A DNA stretch of 64,000 nt, from NCBI RefSeq assembly GCF_017654505.1, contig NC_054534.1:44825726-44889725 (forward strand). Direction: 5' to 3'. Shown piece by piece: positions 31,833-43,349 of the stretch (position 1 is the first letter of the stretch; each line of letters begins with the position of its first letter). The notes beneath the pieces are model-generated. The model searched no databases. It was not told the origin of the DNA and worked only from the letters and a program-made list of their open reading frames with translations. The position numbers and the translations under genes were made by a program. Source of the DNA: Polyodon spathula (taxonomy: Eukaryota; Chordata; Actinopteri; Acipenseriformes; Polyodontidae).

Positions 31833-32885
31833 TTTTCCCTTCTCCTGCTGATTCTCTTTCCATTTCTCTGTAGCATTTCTCTATGGTCTTTCTCCCCGTG
31901 GCGTCCTCCTTTTCTCCATTTCTCTATTTCTCTGTGGAGCTTATAAAGCAGAAAAAACATGCCCGATCAAAGGTATCTAATTAAAGTATAGCTGCTTTCA
32001 GTTGACATGAATCAAATTCCCCTTTTGTCAGATATCACTCGATTCTGTTCACATGAGTTTAAAGGAAAAAAAACTAATTAAATGTAACGACCCTCCCACT
32101 CTTGTAAGTGTCTGGAGTACACAACACCTAACTTACAGTAAGTGATGAGGCCTGGGTTCCCAATACTTATTTAAATTATAATTTGTTTGTTAGAGATATA
32201 TGTGTACTGTTTCTTAATGTGGTGCCTCCACCTATTTAAGGGACATCTAAATACACATGCACCCCTTAATAGGAATTATTATAAATAATAACATAAACAC
32301 ACAATCAATAGAAAAAAGGCTATGTAGTAAAATAAATAATATATAACCAATATTACAAATAATATATTTACTCAAATAATAAACAATTGCACTACAGTAG
32401 GCCCACATACACATGCACACATGTGTACTCACGTGTACTGAACACCTGCACTAATATAACAGAACTATCACGATACAGGCCTGAACTGTCGCTCAGGTAC
32501 GTAGTGGCAATAATAAAAAAAAAAAATGCCCCTTCACTTATTTCTGTCAAATAAGCAACAGAATTATACTTTCAAAAAACGTTTTTTTGAATGCAAGCAG
32601 TACTCACGACCAGCAACACAGTTCCGTTTCTTGCTTCCAAGGTAAGTTTGTAGAAGGACACAATAAACACAACCCGAGTACTATCTGGGTCTCAGCAGCA
32701 GTTCCAGATGCCAGCAGAAAAGTAAATTAATAATAAACAAAAAAGACTATACCATAAAATGATGACTGTCTACAGCAAACGTTTGGTTTACTGAAATATA
32801 TTAGCCTCTTATACTCTGCTAATTAAGTACAAAATATATCATTCAGCTAATATGTCTTTTACTATAAAACAACTCTTTCACTCCC
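31833..32885. other. No gene seen
   Basis: AT-rich from 32050 on. A TC-rich patch with repeated TTTCTCT strings lies at 31835-31940. No recognised protein or complete repeat. Confidence 0.45.
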
Positions 32886-33990
32886 TCACGTTGCATCTGT
32901 AGTTGTAGTTGTAGTCAGGCCCCGAAATGGAGAGTGACCATGCCTGACTTGTAGAGAAGAGCTGGTCTCAGCAGTAGTAAGCACCCAGATGTCCTTGGTG
33001 CACTGACAACAATACTCCAGGTGGCTTCCTGAAAAGGGTCCCTGGGCTTGTGGCAGCAAACTGCTAGGTCTGCTGCTAGGCTTGTGGCTTAGCCTGAGAT
33101 TTCTGCCTCTGGACCTGGTGGCGGAACTTGTTAAAGCTCCTACGACGCGCAGCCGCTGGCCGGTTATGAAAACCACCTCTGGCTATAGTTGCTGCCGTCT
33201 GTGTCGATCAATGAGGCTGCTGAGTCTTGGACACCAGTTTGCCACTGGGTTGCGCACTGGGGTGGTCGCTGCTGTGATTCTCCTGAAGTGATTTTAATAA
33301 ACAGGCCTTTGTTTTTAGGCTCAGCTTACTGCTACCTCCACCATGCTGACTCGGGAGCGGCAAAAAGGAACACACACTGTCCTCCAAAACATGTGCCAAC
33401 AGCTAACCTCTTCTTTTCACACTGCAGACCCACCATGCAGCCACCTCAGAGCTACAGCATCGGAGGACAACACAGCTCTGGGCAGCTTACAGGCAAGCCC
33501 GCAGGCGCCCAGCCAGACTATAGGGAACCGAGGACACCCTGACCTACCTAAGGCCCCCAGCCAATTGTGCTCCACCCCCTGGGAGCTCCCGCCCACAATC
33601 GGCCAGTGGTCATCCAGCGATGTCCAGGCTATAGGGTGCTTCTTTGACTCCTTGCGGAGCACCTTTACCGGATGTGCCAATCGGGAGCCCTCCACAGACA
33701 CCTCTTTAACAGAGTGATGGGGAAGCACACTGCCCTGGTGTAATGGACACTGAGCGCTCTGTAGAACTATCGCACACTTCTCCAGTGTGCGCTTATTAAA
33801 ACTGGCACAATGCACAGAAACTGCGGTCAGCGAGTGCCTCTTTGGTGTGCTGCAGCCCCAGGCAGGAAGAACACCTGCCATGCTTATCCTCAACTGGCAG
33901 ATTGGGCTAAAACCCAGGCATCATGCAAGCAGCAATGCAGTGTACAGTATACAGTATAACTGCTGCCTTAGTCTGCTCATGCAGTAATGT
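32886..33990 (-). pseudogene. DIRS-type element scraps: gag start and RT N-terminus, minus strand
   Basis: Near 33890-33790 the minus strand reads CQLRISMAGVLPAWGCSTPKRHSLTAVSVHCASF, aligning by spacing with the Cys-rich start of the DIRS gag at 47500. At 33020-32940 it reads LEYCCQCTKDIWVLTT, the counterpart of QQCTDDIWVRKTISAGY before the RT of the 41418-49029 element. The sequence between is gag-like but badly decayed; most of gag and all of the RT core are gone. Confidence 0.55.
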
Positions 33991-34271
33991 AACAGGGCGG
34001 GCCAAGACCTGAACCAAGTCCTCTGGTTCTGGACATGGGATGGTACCGCATTTGGGAACGGTCAGTACAGTACATTACCGGGATGGAACTGAGAGGTATC
34101 AGAATGGTGCGGGGTTGGCTCAGTACCAATTCGGCACTGACAGCGCCCTAACAGCCTTTGTAAAGGTGCTTCAAGCAGTCAACAAGACAGCAACAAGATA
34201 CTGTGGGAGAGACTGCAAGGAATCTCGGCTAAAGTGCATATCTCAGTCAATGCAAAGCTGATGAGATGCGA

Positions 34272-34710
34272 TGGCAGACCAGGAAACACAAACCAAAACA
34301 AGGAATGGCGGTGACACTGAGATGCTATGACACTCAGTACTTTATTACATAAAAGCTTTCAAGAAAACAAAACATAAAAAGTAAATGGCTCAAGGGCCAA
34401 AACAAACAAACACAAACAAACCATGGTTATGAGTACATTCAGGATGGCTCACAGTAAGTAGCAATCATTTTGGTTCTTTTACATTTTCCAGTTTCCAGTT
34501 TCCAGTTTACATTCAGCCCTTCTCTTTCCAACTCAGCACCCCACACTGAGAGCGAGATCTTATATAGCAGGTAGTCAGGAGCTAATGAGACAGTTGTCAA
34601 TAATTTATATCCGGACTACCTGCATTCCACATGTGAGAGGGGAGAGGAAGTTAACCCACTCCTTGCTGAATCAACACAATATTAAATAGCGGACAGTTTT
34701 CGTCTGCCCA
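34272..34710 (-). repeat. LTR-like repeat, minus strand
   Basis: Termini TGGGCAGACG (minus strand, 34710) and GGTCTGCCA (34272). CCTGCTATATAAGATC on the minus strand near 34556-34571 is a TATA box, and a polyadenylation-like region lies near 34330-34350. No target duplication is seen. Confidence 0.5.
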
Positions 34711-36387
34711 CATACATTTAAACAAAAGGGCTTTTTTGCCATTCTATTTACATAAATCATAATCATACTAATAAATCATAACAAAATATACAAAGGGGCA
34801 GGAAGAGAAAGAGAAAGATGTTCTCGCAGAAAACAATAATCAAACAATTACAGTTCAGAAAATAATAATGTTGTTTACAAAAACAAAACTTTAACCTTAA
34901 CCCCAGCTTGATAGGGAACCACATCTGCCTGCTTACTCTATTCTTAAATAAAAACGTCTTGTAATATTCTGATGAAAATAAACAGTTTTGCGTACCAAAA
35001 ACAGTTTTGATACACAAGTAAACGATGCTGTGACTGTCCTGTTGCCCATCACGGTCCAAAATACAGGATTCAGTCGCATTTCAGTGTCATTTGAGGAGGC
35101 ACTGCTTGACTGGTTTAACGTGCATTCTTCCCGTTGATTTGAACCCCCCATACCACTGCAGGATTTCTGCATTTATTGGAATTGCAGATATTGCTATTTT
35201 CTATACAATCAGCTTGATCCGAATCTGATTTTGCAGGACTGAGCCAATATTTTTTTGAATATCCATATTTCACCTCTCAATGTCTCTGACTACAACGTTC
35301 ATTTTGATATCCCAGTTTCCATAGCGATTTGGCGGTCGGGCAGTAGGAAAGTTCGGCATAAATTTTAGCCAACCTAACCCTCCCTCCACCCAAGGTTCAG
35401 TTATTTATACTGAAATGAGCACTCCAGCTAGCCTGGTCTAATATTATACCTAATCTGCATAACATTGACAAACACTCCTGTGCATAAATATCCAAACAGA
35501 TCACTTTTACCTTTTTTATTGATAGTGTAAGGATTATTGTCCATATTGTCAAATAGGTAACACAGTAATAACGATCCATGATGTGGTACGGAACAGAAAA
35601 GCCAGAGCACGTGGTGTTATGTTTTAGTTTTAGTTATTTTGTTTTTTTTTATTGATTTAGAGGGCTGTTCTCAAACCCTGTGCACTAGAACAACCATTTT
35701 GAAAAGCACTTTGAAACTTTAAAGTTATAAGTGCGAAAAGTTGTCAGGATGTTAACAATGAAAAGAGAAATTACAGATACATTATTTAAACAGTTGTAGT
35801 AGCACGTGGGGACGTTAACGCTATGTTTTTTCGGAACCCCACTACTTTAAAAACAACTTCTTTCACCAACCTTGTTTATGAGATGCTGTGTTGCAGAGCA
35901 GAAGATTTATGGTTTCGATGTATGGAAAGTGTAGATGCGGTAGCCTACAGTTGTAAGAATCAACCTTTGATGACCAGGCCAATCCGATATTCCCAGAATA
36001 AGAATAAGTTACTACCAAAGACCCTTTAAATAATATAAAAAGTAGATGGCAGAAAGGCAGTTTGACAGCAATAATAGGATTGCTAGGTTCATTGGTTGCA
36101 AATGATTTAATTTCTGTTCCACGCACAAGCATACACACAAATGGAATACTCAATAAGCACCAGTAAACTCAGGAAGCTAATAGACCAGTGTGCAATAGGA
36201 GGGTTGGAAATTGACCACTAAGTTTGTGGCACAGGTAAGAACAAAAGAAAATGAAAAACCAATATTTGCTAAGACACTTTAGCCAAGCTACATACAGTAA
36301 TTCATATATGCAGTCAATGTCCCGAATAGAATAGTCTCGTACCCTGGGCATCAAAAAATAGTCCAACAGTAGAAAATAAACGTATTG
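34711..36387. other. No gene seen
   Basis: Short open frames without recognisable domains; no repeat recognised. Confidence 0.5.
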
Positions 36388-36778
36388 GTAAGTGTGACTG
36401 GGAACTCCCCGTCTATATGAATATGTTTGGAACTGGCATGGAGGGGGTTAAATTTCTCCCTGCCAGAAAAACATGTGAGAATGTGGCTGGAGCTCTAATT
36501 GAATAATTATTGATTAATTGGGCTCCAGCCACAGGCGATAAAAGCCAGGGGAGAGGCCCTGGCTGGGCGAGGGGGGGGGGGGGGGGGTGTTTAGAATTAA
36601 AGGAAGACCTGGAACCTAACCGTTTACTTTGTAAGTTCATTTTGATTGTTTCTGTTAGAACCTCTTTCAGTTGGCCCTTGTGCCTATTTATTTGATTATT
36701 TTTGTCTAATAAAGAACTTTATTTTAGCATTTACTCTGTCTCTGAGTCTCAATCCACTCACCAGCCTGTCACAGTAAG
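36388..36778 (+). repeat. Solo LTR, family D, target duplication GTAAG
   Basis: The LTR (36393-36773, 381 bp) starts TGTGACTGGGAACTCC and ends CACTCACCAGCCTGTCACA, flanked by GTAAG at 36388-36392 and 36774-36778. GCGATAAAAGCCAGG near 36535-36549 is TATA-like, TCTAATAAAGAACTTT near 36705-36720 is the polyadenylation signal. A 17-G run (36571-36587) sits just after the TATA box. The U5 end resembles families A and the 5013 element. Confidence 0.85.
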
Positions 36779-36959
36779 GTACAAAAAATAACCAAACGTA
36801 TTTGTAATCCACAAAAATCCAGTAAACAAAACAAAAAATATCCAAGGAATCCAAAACAATGCTTTTCTTGGACCATCCAATAAATAATAATAATAAATCA
36901 GCTTGATTTCACCGGCTTGCGTGCTTGTCTGTAGGCGATCCAGGAGAACACAAGAGAAA

Positions 36960-37350
36960 GGAAAACGTTAGATTATTCCCCAGGGGACACCGTGTCAGTT
37001 TTGTCATGGCACACTGATATTGCTTCCAGGTATACTTTCAAAGTGGACGCTGATTTTTCTGCATCAAACAGGTGTTGTATGAAGGTTAGTCTCAATCGGG
37101 CAAGTCACCGGATCATGATCTTCGGCAAGGCACCAGTCTTAGAAAACTTTCCATTTATATGAGTACTGGGCTCTAGCGCTCGGCGCCCTAGCAGACTGTA
37201 GAGTTTCTACCACTGCATCTGGCAAACCTCGTCTGAATAGATGGCTCCGTTCAATGGCCAGACCCACAGTTGGAGCTGGGCTGGGTTCGGGTGCCATAAT
37301 ACCCCCTCCGTTTGGCTCAGGAGGTCCTTGCGCAGTGGGATCTGCCACAG
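36960..37350 (-). pseudogene. DIRS tyrosine recombinase, N-terminal part only
   Basis: Minus strand reads ARAPSARAQYSYKWKVF, then after a stop DWCLAEDHDPVTCPIE, and in a neighbouring frame FDAEKSASTLKVYLEAISVCH. These match the core-binding region of the recombinase at 42526-41915 (YKWQLFQDWCLAVGHDPISCP, SPSTLKVYLAAISACH). The catalytic half is deleted. The enzyme integrates circular DIRS DNA without a DDE integrase. Confidence 0.75.
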
Positions 37351-37402
37351 CTGATCCGACAACATGTCAGAGAGGAGAGCAAACCAAGGGAGTTTCAGCC
37401 AT

Positions 37403-37950
37403 TTAGGTGCAACCAGCAGAACCTGTGCTCTCTCCACCCTGATCCTTTCTAATGTCATGGGTAATAATGGTAGTGGAGGGAACGCATACAAGAGCCCCTG
37501 TGGCCAGGGGTGAGCTAGCGCATCTACTCCCAGGGGGCCCCTGTTTCTCTGCATGGAGAACCATAGGGGGCAATGAGTGGACTGTGGCAAAGAGGTCGAC
37601 TCGTGCCGGCCGAAACCTCTCCCAAATCTGTTTCACCACTTGAGGATGCAGCCTCCACTCTGAGCTGTCTGGAACTCCTCTGGACAGGAGGTCTGCTGCC
37701 TTGTTGTCCACACTGGGGAAGTGAACTGCCCTGATGGAATGCAATTTTCTGTGCATCCAGGACAGGAGTCTGTGCACTGCGTGGTGAATGTCCCTTCCAC
37801 TGACCTCTTATTCCTCTCCCGTTTCAGACCGCTCCCCAGCCAAGGCTGGAGGCATCTGTAGTGATCACTTCCAATCTGTAAGGGGATCCAAGGGGAGATC
37901 TGAGGCGCAGACTGCCGGGACGGAGCCACCACTCCAGTGTCTTTCAGCAT
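37403..37950 (-). pseudogene. DIRS RNase H domain
   Basis: Minus-strand pieces in changing frames include WIPLQIGSDHYRCLQPWLGS (start, with an Asp that aligns with TTDAS) and then LHSIRAVHFPSVDNKAADLLSRGVPDSSEWRLHPQVVKQIWERF and VDLFAT (37777-37560). It degrades RNA in the RNA-DNA hybrid in working elements. At least two frameshifts. Confidence 0.7.
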
Positions 37951-38152
37951 TGTCTGGACACTCGCACCAGCCGGTACAGATCTCGGACCGGGTGCACCTT
38001 GAGCCTATTCACCCAGGCTTGAAGCGGGGCATTCTCAGCAGCCCTAGCAGAAGGATTCTCAAGGCGGCTGCCATCAGCCCCAACAACTTTTGATATAGTT
38101 TGACCTGTAGGAGAGCTTCCTCTCTGAATAGGGAGAGTGTGGTCTCCAACGA

Positions 38153-38890
38153 CTAAATCCTGTCTTCCAACAGTGAGGCAAGCATGCTCACAGAGTTCAG
38201 TTTGATCCCCAGGAATACTGTGGACTGAGACAGTATGAAGTTGCTCTTCTGTTGATGTATTGAGAGCCCTAACTTCGCCACATGATCTATGACTTGTTTT
38301 GTGTGCGCCTCTGTGCGTGCTTTTGACTGCGCGCAAACCAACCAATCGTCCAGATAGTTTATGATCCGAATGCCCTGCAGCCTGAGTGGAGCCAGTGCTG
38401 CATCCATGCACTTTGAAAATGTGCGGGACGCCAGCAAGAGGCCAAATGGTAGCATGCAGAATTCGTACCCATTGCCTTGAAAGGTGAAGCGCAGATATTT
38501 TTTGTGCGCGGGACAGATCGGGACGTGAAAATAGGTGTCTTGCAGGTCGATCAATGTGAACCAGTTGCCCGGTTGGATGGACTGGAGGATATGCTGTGCT
38601 GTCAACATGCTGAACTGCTTTTGTTTGAGGAACAAGTTGAGGAACCTGAGGTCCATAAGTGGTCTGAAACCATCGTCCCTTTTGGGCACCAGGAAGTACC
38701 TATAGTAAAAGCTGCTGAGGGCATCGCTTGGACTTACCAAGCATACAGCGTTCTTCCTTCGAAGATTGGTGATCTCCTGTTGAAGGAGTATCACCCTTGC
38801 TGGTTCGACAGTGATGAGGTGCAAACCCTTGAAGTGTGGTGGACCTATGCAGAATTGTAGAGTGCATCCGTGTTTCATAGTCAATAGCAC
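38153..38890 (-). pseudogene. DIRS reverse transcriptase, longest intact stretch
   Basis: A 245-codon open frame. YYRYFLVPKRDDGFRPLMDLRFLN is at residues 62-85 (motif 2/A region), FTLIDLQDTYFHVPI at 111-125 with the catalytic Asp of motif A, MLPFGLLLASRTFSKCM at 146-162 (motif B), and INYLDDWLVCAQSK at 177-190 with an intact YLDD. It then reads FLGIKLNSVSM. The N-terminal context reads HGCTLQFCIGPPHFKG. The domain is complete through the palm, but the downstream part continues only in other frames, so it is annotated as a pseudogene. Confidence 0.9.
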
Positions 38891-38947
38891 CCAGGAGTCC
38901 TGGGTGCAGCCTTGCCATGGGTCATTGCCGTTGGTCAGTCTGGTTGT

Positions 38948-38970
38948 GGGGGGGGGGGGGGGGGGGGGGG
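38948..38970 (+). repeat. 23-bp G homopolymer
   Basis: It lies between the gag C-terminal remnant and the RT of DIRS #1 (C-run on the coding strand). Confidence 0.85.
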
Positions 38971-38995
38971 TGGTGGCAGCTGGTGCCTGGGCCCC

Positions 38996-40769
38996 TCATG
39001 GGCGGTCTCCCTTGGGCTTGGGAGGGGGCGGGTCTTTCTTAGGCCCTGGACTAGGTCTCCAGCCGGAGAATCGGTTACCCTTGGCCTGCGGTGGTCCCCT
39101 ACCGCTGGCCCTGCTTCTGCCTCTGCCTGATTGTCTACTCTGGGGTGGAGGGCGGTGTTCAGACCCTTTTAACCCAGCAGGCTGTGCATGCCACCTTGGG
39201 CATTGACTGTAAGCTGGAAGAAGCAAGAACTTTGAGCCGACCTCCGTGGCCTTGTGGGACCTCTCAAGGCTCACATCAATGGTCGTCTCGAAAGACTGCC
39301 CCAGTGTAATGGAGGCATCCAGCAGCGCCACCTTCTCGGTCTCTATGACCATAGCTTGTGTCAGCCACAAATGCCAGCGCGCGGCCACCATCGTCGCCAG
39401 TGACCTCTCTGATGCCTAATCTAACTCCCCTATTAGGTGAGTGTGGCAATTTGGCCGGTGAATGTGACAGATATAGAGGTGATGCAGTGCACGAGAAATC
39501 ACAAACAAGTAGGAAACAGGGTTTTAATCATAATCCGGGTCTGGTGACCAAAAAGAAAAACGCTCCAGCAATACACAACAATGTGTAATGCGAGGAGCCA
39601 AACAAAATGGGTTTACAGTCCCAAACAATAAACGTTATCCGCCCCACAATACTAGAACATGGTAACTAGTCCCGGGTGTGTGTAGTCTTGGTGGGTGATA
39701 TCAGGCTATTTGGTGACAGTTCGTGCAGTGTAGTTCCGGCTTGTGCTGGCCCAAAAGCGACAGCTCCGGAGCTTGTTAAGCCATCTGGTGATACAATAAA
39801 CAAGACAATTACCAACACTCAAAACAAACAAACAGTCATGAAGATTCTTCTGCAGTTCCCACTGCAGCTCTCAGTCCTTCCAGGTTTACGTAAACAACCC
39901 CAAGCTATTCTCTGGCCCCTTTGTGCTACCCCACATGATCCCTTGGTAAACGATTCCAGCTGCGTCTGTAGCTTGCAGCTGCTACCTCGTTTACCTTTTG
40001 GGTCAATATGTTCCATCCAGGCTGACCAACTTCCCGACCCCGGAAACGAACTGTCAGGTAAGGGGAGGGCGTGCTGTGGATGTCCTCTCTGCTGGAGGAA
40101 GCGGTTCCCCTTTCCCTCCTGTTCCGCCAGCCATGGGAAGTACGTGGCTGCATCTGCCCACTGCATTAGCACCCGGAACTCCACCCTCTGGCATACATGT
40201 GGCAAGGGCGGCAAGGTGCTCCTCAATGTAGCCTGCCCGACGGAGGTGGCTGGGTCCAACATGTCCGACTTGGACGCCGTGAAGGACAGCTCATCTGGGC
40301 TAGGTGGTCTCGGCAGACGGGATGGGGAACTAGACTGTGGGGGCTGGGGATGCCCAGTGGTAGGGGGCAGCCTGCCCTGGGATTTTACTAGGGTCTCCAG
40401 CATAGTTTGCTGAGCCCTGACTGTCTCTGCCAGGTCGGCGAAGCGCCGCTCAGCCGAGCTTGGGCGCCTCCAAGGCGACAGCAATGGACACAACATCTGC
40501 GCCTGCGTGTTGAAGGAGAGCGGTGCCTGCATGGCAACCTCCTGTCCCCTGGGGAATGGGAGCGGTACCTGTGCGGCGACCGTCTGTCCCCTGGTGAGCG
40601 TCCCCTTGAGTGGTACCGCCTTGGCGGTGACCATCTCATCTCCCCTGAGAGGTGCCTGCGCCACTGTACCGGTGGTGGAGAAGGGGAGGGTGACCCGGTT
40701 GTGCGGGAGAGTTCCCTGGTCACTGTAGCAGGGAGGGTCCTGGACGACCTCTTGGACCACCGATCTCAT
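38996..40769 (-). pseudogene. DIRS gag-like gene, split by an LTR
   Basis: The N-terminal part (40769-39936) is open and includes RRFADLAETVRAQQTMLETLV, PPSPDELSFTASKSDMLDPA and WADAATYFPWLAEQEGKGN. The C-terminal part (39391-38996) reads ARWHLWLTQAMVIETEKVALLDASITLGQSFETTIDVSLERSHKATE and a basic Pro/Gly-rich tail. Both have counterparts in the DIRS gag at 47505-45990. An LTR insertion (39442-39935) separates them. A zinc-finger-like Cys-rich start lies at 41031-40900 in shifted frames. Confidence 0.75.
39442..39935 (-). repeat. LTR related to family C, inserted in DIRS #1 gag
   Basis: Minus strand begins TGTGGGGTAGCACAAAGG at 39935 and ends GCCAAATTGCCACA at 39442. Blocks shared with 24101-25830 include GGGACTGTAAACCC, GCAATACAC or CACAATGTGT, and GGTCACCAGACCCGGATTATG. 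It is a clearly diverged subfamily. Boundaries rest on the terminal form and on the gag break; no exact target duplication was found. Confidence 0.6.
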
Positions 40770-41089
40770 TCTCCAATGGCTTTAGAAGAGAGACTCTGCT
40801 GGGGATAGGGCTGATCTCTGTCGCTTTGTTCTCCTTGAGAACTTCCGACAGGGAGCGCAGTCCAGCTCTCTGTCTGTGCCTTGGCCGCGTGTTCTCGCCT
40901 GAGGTACCTGGTGCAGGATCTGTGTTCATCCTGCCTGTGCAGCTTGACTGAGCACCGGTCACACTGGTGGAAGCCCGCTGATCCAGTTGACTACACATAC
41001 ATGTTTGTAGTTGTTGTTGTTGTTTTTCCAAACTGCTATGTTCAATGAGCAGTCTGCAGAAGCGTTTTTTTTTTTAAATGATTCACTGA

Positions 41090-41330
41090 TGCCAAATCAG
41101 TCGGTGCCAGGATCGGCGTCGAGGCGAGCGCTATCGGTGTCGATTCGATCGGTGCAGAGGTCGATGCCGACATGTAGTGCATTCGTTGCCAGGCTGTAGA
41201 CAGCCTTGAAGCTATTCCAAGGTGCCGAATCAATCGGTGCCGGGATCAGCGCCGAGAAAAGCGTTGTCTGTGCCGAGTGGGCGGAGCAGACGTGTTGCTC
41301 GGTCGGTGTCGGGCTCTTCCTCTTTTGCTC
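41090..41330 (-). repeat. DIRS #1 leader with TCGA/CGGTGC repeats
   Basis: Repeated TCGGTGCC, TCGATGCCGA, GGTGTCGATTCGATCGG and similar strings rich in CpG and TCGA, matching the style of the longer array at 47560-48310. Confidence 0.6.
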
Positions 41331-41592
41331 TTCAGGCCATGAAGGCTTCCGGAGCGACCTCATGGCTTGATGGTTATTTTCTCTTTCAGGGAACCGGGGT
41401 TGCATCCGCAATCTATCGTTCCATTTCAAGTTGAAACTAACCATCAAGGTATGGGAACAGTGTACCCAAGCCGTCGCGAGGGAGGATTCTCGGCAGTAGG
41501 ACAGACTTACGCCATAATGCAACTGCGTAGGCAATACATCTAGGCATATGCGGAGCTGCGCCTCAGCGTCTATGCTCGCAATGACACCTGTC

Positions 41593-42526
41593 CTAAGGTA
41601 GAATAGTCAACACCATATTGGTATCCTGAGGTGCCATAGAGTGCAGTACAGATGCTCCAAATAGTGGAGCAGAGGAATCCAGTATGTTTAACCGGTAAAA
41701 CCTCATAAAAGTATGCGGTGTAGCCCAACTGGCTGCCGCGCAAATGTCAGACACCAGCACCCCTCTAAAGAGGGCCCAGGATGTCACCATACCCCTAGTG
41801 GAAAGCGCCTTCAAATGCCCTGGTGGGGGAAGGCCTGCAGATTCATAAGCTAATTTAATAGCATCCACTATCCAATGGGAAAGGCGTTGTTTAGACAACG
41901 GCTGACCCAAAGTCTTAGAACCATGACATATAACACCTGAATGCCCGCACGGAGAAGAGCATGTGCAACCGTTCTTCCTCTGGGAAAGAAAAAGGAGGAG
42001 GATGGAACGCCATCAACTCGACTGGTTGGTTCATATGAAACGGGGATATGACCTTTGGTAAAAAGGTTGGGTTTGGGCACATGGAGACCCTAGAACCGTC
42101 TCCTGAGAAACGAGAATATGACTGATGTACTGACACTGCATGTAACTCGCTGACGCGTTTGGCTGATACCACTGACAGCAGAAACGCAGTTTTAATAGAC
42201 ATGAGCTTCATATCCACATTGTGGAGAGGCTCGAATGGTGCCTTGGTAAGGGCTTCTAGCACCACATCAAGGCTCCATGCCAGTAAACTGGTCATTCTTG
42301 GAGGTTGAAAACGTCTTGCGTCCTTGAGGAACTGTGATGCCAGAAATTGGCAACCTGGTGATAACCCGTCAATGCGTACATGGCAAGCTGATATGGCGGC
42401 TAAATACACTTTAAGTGTAGAGGGAGATTTCCCTTCATCCAATAGTTTCTGTAGAAACTGTAATATCACTGCCATAGGACAAGATATTGGGTCATGGCCC
42501 ACCGCCAGACACCAATCTTGGAACAA
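41593..42526 (-). pseudogene. DIRS tyrosine recombinase
   Basis: First frame (42526-41915, 203 codons): FQDWCLAVGHDPISCP, SPSTLKVYLAAISACHVRIDG (core-binding domain), then LLSVVSAKRVSELHAVSV with the first catalytic Arg (residue 124). After a frame change at about 41912 the second frame (41910-41593) reads LSKQRLSHWIVDAIKLAYESAGLP, LKALSTRGMVTSWALFRGV and AAASWATPHTFMRFYRLNIL. It supplies the second Arg (in LSTRG), Trp/His and the Tyr nucleophile (FYRL). The His normally three residues before the second Arg is Leu. One frameshift and this change argue against activity. Confidence 0.9.
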
Positions 42527-42827
42527 CTGTCACTTGTAAGTGTACTGCGACCTTGTAGAGGGCGCTCTAGCGCTCTGAATGGTCAAAATCACCACCATCG
42601 AGAGCCCTAAGGTTGACAGGCGGTCCCGTTCAGGGGCCAAGCCCATAGCTGGATGAGCTTGGGGTTCGGGTGCCAAAGCCGTCCTTTGGCCTGGGACAAT
42701 AGGTCTGCTCGCAGGGGAAGCTCCTCCGGTTGACCATGCAGCAACTGCACCAAGCTTGGAAACCATATCTTCCGAGGCCTCCGAGGAGCAACCAGGATCA
42801 CAGTCGCTTGCTCTACCCTGACCTTCT

Positions 42828-43290
42828 CTAAGAAGGCGGGAGCATCGGAATCGGTGGAAACGCATATAGGAGCCCTGGCGGCCATTCCCCTGCAAGATGG
42901 CCTCTTCTGGATAGGAGATCCACTGCATAATTGACTCTACTCGGTAGGTGAACCGCGCGCAGAGAGGTCAAACGCGGCTGTGCCCATAGCAACAGCCGTG
43001 TTATCATCCTGTGAAGGCGAGGGGACCGTAGGCCGCCCTGTCGGTTGATATACGTCACAACCGTGGTGTTGTCTGACCGCACCAACACGTACTTGCCTAG
43101 AAGTACTGGCAAGAAGTGTCGAAGGGCAAGGTCCACTACTCTGAGCTCCAGAGCATTGATGAGGGCTGACCTCCAGGGTCCTGACCACACTCCGCGGGTC
43201 CCTGAGCGGTTCCAGACTGCTCCCCAACCTAGGTTGGAAGCGTCGGTCGTAACCACCTCCCTCCGGAAGATGGGACCCAAGCACATGCCC
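42828..43290 (-). pseudogene. DIRS RNase H
   Basis: Open frame 43286-42828: FRREVVTTDASNLGWGAVWN (residues 8-27, first catalytic Asp in TTDAS), WSGPWRSALINALELRVVDLALRHFLPVL (Glu in NALELR), VLVRSDNTTVVTYINRQGG (second Asp in RSDNTT), then LRAVHLPSRVNYAVDLLSRRG, where the Asn/Asp of the last motif is followed by the linker to the recombinase. This is the best kept catalytic domain in DIRS #2. Confidence 0.85.
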
Positions 43291-43349
43291 TGGCGGAATT
43301 GATGGAACTTTCCACCAGCGTAGTGCTTCCCAGCAGGTTTGGGATACTG

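Larger units (their letters stand above)
36950..41417 (-). mobile_element. DIRS-type retrotransposon #1, minus strand, right end truncated
   Basis: On the minus strand: left terminal sequence (GGTTCCCTGAAAGAGAAAATAACCATCAAG, from 41395), a leader rich in GGTGTCGATTCGATCGG-like repeats (41330-41090), gag (41031-38996, broken by an LTR), RT (38890-38153), RNase H (37950-37403) and the beginning of a tyrosine recombinase (37350-36960). The rest of the recombinase and the right terminus are missing. Confidence 0.85.
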
